Assembly (NCBI GenBank): GCA_949289925.1
Contig: CASEPW010000049.1
Location: 1 to 5,885 of the forward strand
Direction of reading: 5' to 3'
Origin: an uncultured Mycoplasmataceae bacterium
GTDB lineage: Bacteria > Bacillota_I > Bacilli_A > Mycoplasmatales > Mycoplasmoidaceae
DNA length: 5,885 nt
Below the pieces are notes generated by a model, which had not been told where the DNA came from, ran no database searches, and saw only the letters and a list, made by a program, of their open reading frames with translations. Each line of letters begins with the position of its first letter. Within the stretch, counting starts at the first letter, position 1. The position numbers and the translations under genes were made by a program. Positions 1 to 5,885 of this stretch are shown piece after piece.

Positions 1-3000
1 ATTCTAATGATATTGTAATTAACAACAAAACTGGTGTTCTTAGAATTAATAACTTAAAATTAGCAAAATGAAATAATGCTAATGGTCAATTAATGACAAC
101 ACCTTCTCAACCATATGATTTTGTAATAAATAATTTTGTAAATATTCCTTCTGAAACATCAATTAGAAATGAATATATTGTTTATTCTCCAAATATCCAA
201 CCAACAGATGTTTCAGATGATGAAGTAAAAAAAATAATATTAGAAACTTCGTTTAATGTTCCAAAAAATTTTACTATTAAAAATATTTCGTTTGACTCTA
301 TTAATCGTGATAATTTCACAGGTACAATAACTGTAAATCCTATTTTTAATCTTTGATATGACGAAAAAGGTATGCAATTTAATGCAGAAAAACAAATGGG
401 AACAATTGTCTTATCTGGATATAAAGCAGTGCAACCTACAACATTTAATAAAAGTTGAGATATAGGAGGTTACACTGAATACCCTTCTAATTTTATAAAT
501 GATATTAATTACGATAAGTTAAAAAAATTAATAGAATCAAATATCAAAAACCTACCATATTATCATCTTGATTCAAATAAAAATTTCAATTATTTAGAAG
601 ATATAATAATTGAAGATGGCTCATTAGTTGTTAGCAATGTTGAAGGAATAATAAAATTAAAAATTAAATTAAAAAAATATTATGATTCTAATGGAGTTTT
701 TCATAATGATGATAATTTTCCATTTACTGGAATTACAATCACAGGTTTTAGACGTATTTTTGGTGCAACAAGTTTTGAAGGTATATATAACGTTGGTTTA
801 ACAAACATTTCACCACAAGACTTCTCAATCAAAAAAATTAAAGAATTCTTAATTAAAAATGGTTATAATATTGATCCAAAAATTAAAGATACAGAAATCA
901 CAATAAAATCTATTACTCGTTCACCAATCAAAGGTGAGATAAAAATAGTTCCTATATTAACAAGATATTATGATGAAAATGGTTTACCTCAAACAATTGC
1001 TAAAGAATTTCCAGAAATCTCTTTAAGAGGATTCCAACAAATAAATCCAACATCATTTGATGGTGATAGATGAATTTTAGGAACATCAAATTTAGTAGCA
1101 GAAGAAGTTGCAAAGAACATTCCGTTATTGAAAGAAATTTTATTAAGAAAAGTAATTTGTCCACCACAAAATTTTGGTGCTGATAATATTGTTTTTATTT
1201 CAGAACCTTTTTCTTCAAATGCTAGTGGTACTATTCAAGCATCATTTAAGTTAACAAAATATTATGACCATGATGGTTTTTTAAAGAATGATGATAAATC
1301 AGATGTATTTACTGTTAATATTTCTGGATTTTTCATGGCTTATTCAAGAACAAACATTAATAGTAATATAAATGTTAGCTATTCTAATATTATTCCTCAA
1401 GAATTATCAAATGATAAGTTAAAAGAAATATTAATTGATAATTTTACAGATTTACCACCTTCTTTTACAATTGACAACATAATAATGACTAAAAATGACT
1501 GACAATATTCAAACGTTGATGGTACTATAACTATCCCATCATTAAAAATTAATTATTATTTTGACCAAACATTAAAAATTAAAAAAGATATTATTTCATT
1601 TCCTACAATTAAAATTTCTGGTTTTAAAAAAATACAACCTACTATTTTACTTTTATCTGGTTGAAATATAGGTAATAGTAAAGTTTTTGCAAGTGAATTT
1701 GTAAAAGATTTATCAGTTGTTAAACAATTAATTTCGACAAAAATCGAAAATAAGCCATCTGGATTTAATTATGATACAGACATTATGTTAACTAATTTAC
1801 AAGTTTATAATCCTTTAGGTTCTATTAAAGTTAATGTTTCATTAAAGAAATTTTATAACAATTCAGGTGTGCTTTCAACATACGGTTGAATTCCACAATC
1901 TGTAGTAATTTCTGGTTTTGCAATAGTAAATGGTGCAACATTTTTTCCCAATGAAATTAACTCATTATCGCCAACAATAGAAGCAATAAATTTCACAGAT
2001 CAAGACATTAAAGAACTTTTATATACTAATATAATTAATCCTTTTTATGGATTGTCACCTGATGCTATTTCATTTAATAGAGACACTGACATTAAAATAG
2101 ATAATTCAAAAGGTGAAATTCTTGTAACCCCAACATTGAATATGTGATTTGATGAAAATAATAATCTTAATACAACACCAAAAAAATTTCATGAAGTAAG
2201 AATTTATAATTTTAAACCTATTCAACAAACGATTATAAATGATTTTTGAGATTATGGTGATATAAATATTACTCCAGAAGAGGCATCAAAAGATGAAAAC
2301 AACATTAAGAGTTTAATTTCTAACAATATAATTAATAAGCCTTCAAATTTTACAAATAACAATATTATTATTTCTGAAATGACACCTCTAAATAATAATG
2401 GTAAATTAAAAATTGTTTTTACATTAAACAATTATTATGATAATCAAGGAATTTTACAAACAGAAAATTTTGGCGACTCAACAATTTATATTACAGGTTA
2501 TAAATCTATTGCAATTACTTCAATTCCAACAACAGGATGAACTATTGGTGACCCAAGTAGATATGCAAGTGAATTTTTAGAAGCAAGTAATCAAAATTAT
2601 GTTAAAGAACTTGTTTATTCAAAAGTTTTAAATTTACCTGCAAATTATAATTATTTATCAAATATTGAATTATCTAATATGTCTTCAAATAATTTAATAG
2701 GTGAACTATCATTCAATGCAAAAATAAAAGGTGGATATGGCGAAAATGGCGCAATTGATAATAATGGAGACTCTAATAATTTAAATGCTTTTATTACTAT
2801 TTTAGGTTTTAAATCTTCTTATCAAACTATCATTAATTCAGAAGTAAAAATTCCTAATGTTGCACAATTTATTCCAGAAACATATGCAAACAATATAAAT
2901 GAATTGAAAAATGCAATTTACAATAATAGAAGTTTCATTTTTGAAAATTTACCTGCAAGCTTCTCTATTGATGACATTCTAAATATTTCCATAGTTAATG

Positions 3001-4928
3001 CAAACAATAAAGATGGTTCATTAACAATAAATTTATCAATTAAAAATTATTTTTCAAAAGATCAAGGTAATCTAATTATTGATAGTAATAATCCTTTAAA
3101 ACAAGAAGTAAAAATATTAGGGTTTTATAGTTCGCAACCAACAATTTTTAATAATGACAATTATATTGTTATTCAAGAACTTGGAACTTTTTTATCATCT
3201 GAATTTAATAATGATAAATCAATGCTAACAAGTAAATGAAGTGATATTATAATGAGATATAAATATAAATTTTTCAAAAATATTCCTGCATCTTTCTCGA
3301 ATAATGATATTAGTTCTATTACAGTTTCAAACATAAATAATGTTGATGGTAGTTGTGAAATTAATGTTTCAATGAAAAATTATTTTAGAAATGATAATAA
3401 TTCATCTTTAGAAACTAATTTCACTAGTCACACATTCACAGTTAAAGGATTTAAAATAAATTTAGCTACGACATTTAATAGTGAGTCAATATTTAGATTT
3501 GTAAATTATAATGGGGAAAAAATTCTTATTAACTCATTATTACCATCAGATATTTATAATGATTTATTACCTGATATAAAATTGCAAGAAATAATTTACC
3601 AAAATTTTAATTTGCTTTTCAATAATTTACCCAATGATTTTTCATCAAATAATATTGTTTCAATTAACCCAATATCATTTAATAATTTAGATGGAGAATT
3701 AGTTGTTGATATTTCTATAAATAAATATTATTCTGAACAAGGTATATTAACAAACAATCAATTAACTAATAGATTTACAATATCTGGTTTTAAAACAATA
3801 GAACCTACATCAATAAATAATATTAATACAATTCCTTCACTTGAAAATTTAGTTGCAACTAACATTAATAATGATGAATTAATCAAAATTATATATGAAA
3901 ATAGATACTATATTTTTAGTAACACTTTACCAGAATGTTCATTAGAAGAATTTATAAATTATTTTTCAATCACTAATTTTGATGCAACTAATTATAATTC
4001 GCAAATTGCTGTTGATGCAAAATTAGGTATTTATTTCGATAAAAATGGATATTTAATAAAAGATCTAAACAACCCAATAGATATTTCATTTAAAATTTTA
4101 GGATTTAAACAATTAGATAATCAAACAACAATTAGGGATAATGTTAATCTTGTTGCATATGACAAAATTCTAATTACAAATGCAATAAATGATGATAATT
4201 TTTTACCATCATTAGTTATTTTAAATAAAGATAAATTTTTTGAAAATGCACCAGTTAATTTATCAACTAATGATTTAGATATTAAGATTTTAGAAACAGA
4301 TAATTTAAAAGGTACTATAAGTTTAGAAATTACATTAAAAAAATATTATGATAAAAATGGTGTATTAATTGATTCAACAAGTGCTAATTTTATGCCTATT
4401 ACAAAAAATACAGAGGTTTTTGGGTTCCAAAAAATTAAACCAACTTCTATAGGTTCAACAGAGTTAATTTCTATTGCATCTTCATCAATTGTTATAAGTT
4501 CAAACATTGGTGATCCAAATTTTGATGCATCATATTATGCAAATATCGATATTGAAGATGCAAGAATTCAATTACTAAGTCTTGTTAAATCAAAATTATC
4601 TGCTGGAATTATAAATAATATTGAAAACAATAGCATATTAATAAGTAATTTTGATTTCTCACCTTATTCAGTAAATGATGAATTAAATTCATTAGTTGTT
4701 TCATTTGATTTAAGTGGTTTTATTTCATTAAATGAAGGATTGATTGAACATCCAATTCCAGTTATTTTAACAATTACAGGTTTTGGAGGTTACAAGAAAG
4801 ATGTTATCTCTAAGGATACTATATATTACATTACAATAGTAGCTATTGCATATCTTTCAGTTCTTTCATCAGGTATAATTGCTTATGGAATATATAGAAT
4901 TATTCGTTGAAAAAAGGGTAAATTATAG
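1..4928 (+). CDS. Giant modular surface protein, C-terminal 1641 residues (5'-partial, code 4)
   Basis: The reading frame (first full codon at 3) is open to TAG 4926-4928 if TGA is Trp. All 12 tryptophans are TGA (69, 354, 456, 1071, 1500, 1662, 1887, 2145, 2247, 2538, 3237, 4908) and none is TGG. The start lies upstream, so any signal or lipobox is not visible. Nearly the whole length is diverged tandem modules of 95-118 residues, each with an LPxxF opening, a YYDxNGxL hairpin, an I[TS]GF motif and a PTS tail. Residues about 1607-1631 form one membrane helix followed by a basic tail (RIIRWKKGKL), which implies an external N-terminal bulk anchored at its C-terminus. Composition is rich in Asn, Ile, Ser, Thr and Phe/Tyr, with only three Cys (residues 386, 1118, 1312). 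The modules resemble the mollicute Lipoprotein_17 domain; the repeats of the gliding adhesin Gli349 are an alternative. An adhesin, shield or gliding role is inference. No catalytic motif is seen. Confidence 0.9.
3..257 (+). repeat. Partial module at the left edge (module 0)
   Basis: The window opens inside another copy of the module. TGVLRINNLKLAKWNNANGQL aligns with the DGxLxIxxxLKKYYDxNGxL block, FVINNF takes the place of ITGF, and IPSETSI takes the place of the PTS tail. A charged linker (SDDEVKKIILET) then leads into module 1. This shows the array continues upstream of the window, so the count of 15 full modules is a minimum. Confidence 0.75.
668..686 (+). repeat. 19-bp exact direct repeat (copy in module 2; other copy 4334-4352)
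   Basis: The bases at 668-686 and 4334-4352 are identical; both encode the LKKYYD core of the hairpin motif, in modules 2 and 14. It is the longest exact DNA repeat I noticed in the array. A second one, 12 bp at 1689-1700 and 2565-2576, encodes the ASEF linker motif of modules 5 and 8. The repeats are in the same orientation and in frame, so unequal recombination between them would delete whole modules while keeping the frame. That is a possibility and nothing here shows it has happened. Confidence 0.6.
2949..3626 (+). repeat. Modules 10 and 11, closest adjacent pair noticed
   Basis: The first 40 residues of modules 10 and 11, counted from the Asn before LPASF/IPASF, match at 23 positions without gaps by my hand alignment. 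Shared landmarks are N-x-PASFS, DI, N-x-NN-x-DGS, IN-x-S and KNYF. Both replace the usual YYDxNG turn with an expanded NYF-x-x-D loop that carries extra residues. This is the strongest neighbour similarity I noticed in the array, which fits a comparatively late tandem duplication. The alignment was made by eye and only for this stretch. Confidence 0.65.
4602..4784 (+). repeat. Terminal shortened module (module 15)
   Basis: The last module is about 61 residues. It lacks a clear LPxxF opening and the YYD turn (GFISLNEGLI stands in its place), but it keeps the strand-like LNSLVVSFDLSG stretch and a clean TITGF motif. The sequence after GF (GGYKKDVISKD) leads straight into the membrane helix with no PTS tail or linker, so this copy appears adapted as the membrane-proximal base of the stalk. 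The upstream boundary is approximate. Confidence 0.55.
4821..4928 (+). other. C-terminal transmembrane anchor and basic cytoplasmic tail
   Basis: About 25 apolar residues beginning IYYITIVAIAYLSVLSSG are followed by R, R, K, K and K in the last 12 residues. By the positive-inside rule the tail is cytoplasmic and the module array outside. No sortase signal (LPxTG) precedes the helix, which is expected because mollicutes lack a cell wall. This is the only strongly hydrophobic segment in the visible part of the protein. The final Trp before KKGKL is coded by TGA 4908-4910, so a standard-code reading would cut off the last five residues. Confidence 0.85.
4913..4918 (+). promoter_or_regulatory. 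Ribosome binding site for the GTG-start membrane gene
   Basis: AAAGGG lies 9 bases before GTG 4928-4930 and inside the last codons of the giant gene. It is a partial match to the AAAGGAGG consensus. It supports GTG as the start: the in-frame stop TAA 4919-4921 rules out anything further upstream, and the first in-frame ATG (5108) would remove two membrane helices. Confidence 0.55.
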
Positions 4929-5851
4929 TGATAGCCATCTTAATTATTATTCCAACAATAACAATAATTATTCAACTTATTAGTCATAAATATACATATA
5001 AAATTACAAAGAAATATTGATTCAATCTAATATTGTCAGTATTTTTTTTGTCATACTTTTTAATTTTTAGATATATACCTGATTTTTTAAATTTAATAGA
5101 ACAAAACATGAATGAATTAATTAATATATCAGAATATGAGTATTCTTTTTATTATTCTAAGGTTTTGCTGCTTGATATGTGTCCGTTATTAGCATTTTTA
5201 ATACCATTATCATTAATTATTGATAAAACTAAAAATTTTTCAAAATGTTTAGCACCAATAGGTTTGATAGGTTCATTAATTACATTATATGGTGGTGTGC
5301 TATTTGATACAGACTTAAAATTTTTGGAATGAAAAGATTTCTATAAATACTTTTTTTTAGGGATTCAAAATGATTCTACGATTAATCGTATATATTTTAT
5401 GATGCATTATATGTTAATGATTATTTCTATTCAAACATTATTAAATTGCAATCAATATACAAAATGATCTTTAATTTCATCAGCTATTTTTTATTTGTTT
5501 TTTATTACATATGCTTTAGTAGTTTCAAGAGTTCTAAAAATTCAAAATAATGTAACAGGTCTAGTAGAAAATGATTGAATATTACCAAATGGTCAATATC
5601 ATGTGATGTATAATTTATTGCCAATGTCTTTCCCAGGAATTGTTATATTTTGGTATTTTGTTGTGATTATGAGTTTCTTATTAATTGCTTATATTAAAAA
5701 TTATTTAACAAATGATTTGTTTAAAATCACAAAATTAAATCATCAATGATATGAATTAAAAGTTTTTAAAAAATTTTATCCAATATGTCATAAAATTGAT
5801 GAAAATCAATACAATTTTACTAAAAGCTTAAAAAAATATATTAAAAAATAA
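4928..5851 (+). CDS. Polytopic membrane protein, YwaF/TMEM164-like (307 aa, GTG start)
   Basis: The frame runs from GTG 4928 to TAA 5849-5851 with five TGA Trp codons (5018, 5330, 5465, 5576, 5747) and one TGG (5651). I see about seven hydrophobic helices, near residues 2-18, 32-47, 79-98, 107-126, 155-173, 181-200 and 237-255, then a roughly 50-residue basic tail. Helix 3 carries LLLDMCPLL (Cys85), followed by PLSL and a G-rich helix 4. Helix 5 carries YFMMHYML (His160). A PNG loop precedes MSFPGIVIFWYF in the last helix. This order resembles the YwaF/TP0381 (TIGR02206) and TMEM164 family, where a Cys and a His in these helices are conserved and human TMEM164 is reported to be an acyltransferase. 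Membership is inferred from memory, and activity here is unknown. The start shares one base with the TAG of the giant gene, so they are likely co-transcribed and translationally coupled. Confidence 0.85.
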
Positions 5852-5885
5852 AAAAATATATATAATATATAAGTTAAAAAAAGAA
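5852..5885 (+). promoter_or_regulatory. A/T-rich spacer with a possible -10 hexamer
   Basis: The 34 bases after the TAA contain TATAAT at 5861-5866 within an alternating A/T run, and the window ends in an A-rich AAAAAAAGAA. Mollicute promoters often show only a -10 element, so this could drive a gene just beyond the edge. In DNA this AT-rich the hexamer also arises by chance, and I see no convincing -35. The TA-rich run could fold on itself but has no G/C-containing stem or clear T-tract, so I do not call a terminator. Confidence 0.25.

Larger units (their letters stand above)
258..4784 (+). repeat. Tandem array of 15 diverged ~100-residue modules in the giant protein
   Basis: I placed boundaries at the LPxxF-like opening. 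Modules start at 258, 552, 870, 1161, 1452, 1752, 2037, 2337, 2634, 2949, 3282, 3627, 3927, 4248 and 4602, giving lengths of 285-354 bp; the last is shorter (to 4784). The hairpin motif reads KKYYDSNGVF (module 2), TRYYDENGLP (3), TKYYDHDGFL (4), NNYYDNQGIL (8), NKYYSEQGIL (12), IYFDKNGYL (13) and KKYYDKNGVL (14), and is decayed in modules 5, 7, 9-11 and 15. It is followed about 15-25 residues on by ISGF, ITGF, ILGF or a variant, then by a PTS-type tail. Modules share motifs more than bulk sequence, so the array is old. The alternating strand-like stretches and turns suggest a beta-rich domain with a short helical linker, which is inference. The family match to Lipoprotein_17 is from memory. 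Confidence 0.85.

Noticed and set aside
668..983. EF-hand-like calcium loops from the D-x-N-G motif
   Set aside because: The motif is only YYDxNGxL, without the regular acidic spacing and flanking helices of an EF-hand, and the Asp is lost in several modules. A beta-hairpin turn explains it better.
258..4784. CRISPR array or DNA-level tandem repeat
   Set aside because: The periodicity is at protein level. The DNA copies are diverged, with only short exact matches such as the 19-bp repeat, and there is no constant repeat-spacer pattern.
4874..4879. TATAAT inside the 3' end of the giant gene as a promoter for the membrane gene
   Set aside because: It lies in the codons for the membrane helix. 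The nearest TTG-type -35 candidate (4846-4851) is 22 bases away, too far, and the hexamer is expected by chance at this base composition.
93..4910. Several separate short genes on the + strand (93-356, 1128-1502, 2679-3239, 3252-4910)
   Set aside because: All are in one frame, separated only by TGA codons, and the repeat modules run unbroken across every boundary. They are pieces of one code-4 gene.
1..4928. A decayed pseudogene with many stops
   Set aside because: Only TGA interrupts the frame; there is no TAA or TAG and no frameshift over 1641 codons, so the gene is intact.
5033..5332. A 99-residue protein starting at TTG 5033 and ending at TGA 5332
   Set aside because: The frame is open upstream to GTG 4928 and downstream to TAA 5849-5851 when TGA is Trp, and the extended protein has a coherent seven-helix layout.
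5843..5885. Rho-independent terminator after the membrane gene
   Set aside because: The A/T run can pair with itself but has no G/C stem and no following T-tract.

Overview
The window looks like chromosome from a mollicute that reads TGA as tryptophan (genetic code 4: Mycoplasma, Ureaplasma or Spiroplasma lineages). The DNA is extremely AT-rich. One frame on the + strand is interrupted only by TGA codons, never by TAA or TAG, from the left edge to a TAG at 4926-4928. A second frame behaves the same way from 4928 to a TAA at 5849-5851. Under the standard code these would appear as a string of unrelated short ORFs. Under code 4 they are two intact genes that fill nearly the whole window. I see no gene on the - strand, no tRNA or rRNA, no insertion sequence and no CRISPR array.

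Region 1 (1-4928) is the last 1641 residues of a giant cell-surface protein whose start lies upstream of the window. It is almost entirely a tandem array of about 95-118 residue modules: the end of one, then 15 more. Each module has the same order of landmarks: an LP-x-x-F opening, a D/N-G turn before a beta-strand-like stretch, a K-Y-Y-D-x-N-G-x-L hairpin motif, an I-[TS]-G-F motif, a K-x-I-x-P-T-S tail, and a charged helical-looking linker. This layout resembles the roughly 100-residue domains expanded in mollicute surface proteins (the Lipoprotein_17 'lipoprotein associated domain', and the ~100-residue repeats of the gliding adhesin Gli349). The assignment is from memory of those families and was not searched. 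The array ends in one transmembrane helix and a short basic tail, so the modules should project outside the cell. In the first half of the array a Trp-containing linker recurs in every second module, which suggests a higher-order unit of two modules.

Region 2 (4928-5851) is a 307-residue protein with about seven membrane helices. It starts at a GTG that shares one base with the TAG of the giant gene, so the two are very probably one operon with coupled translation. Its layout, with a Cys in one helix and a His in a later one, resembles the YwaF/TMEM164 family of integral membrane proteins.

Region 3 (5852-5885) is a short A/T-only or nearly A/T-only spacer with a TATAAT hexamer and no convincing terminator. 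The overall picture is a surface-protein operon: a long modular adhesin-like or shielding protein followed by a polytopic membrane protein of unknown role.
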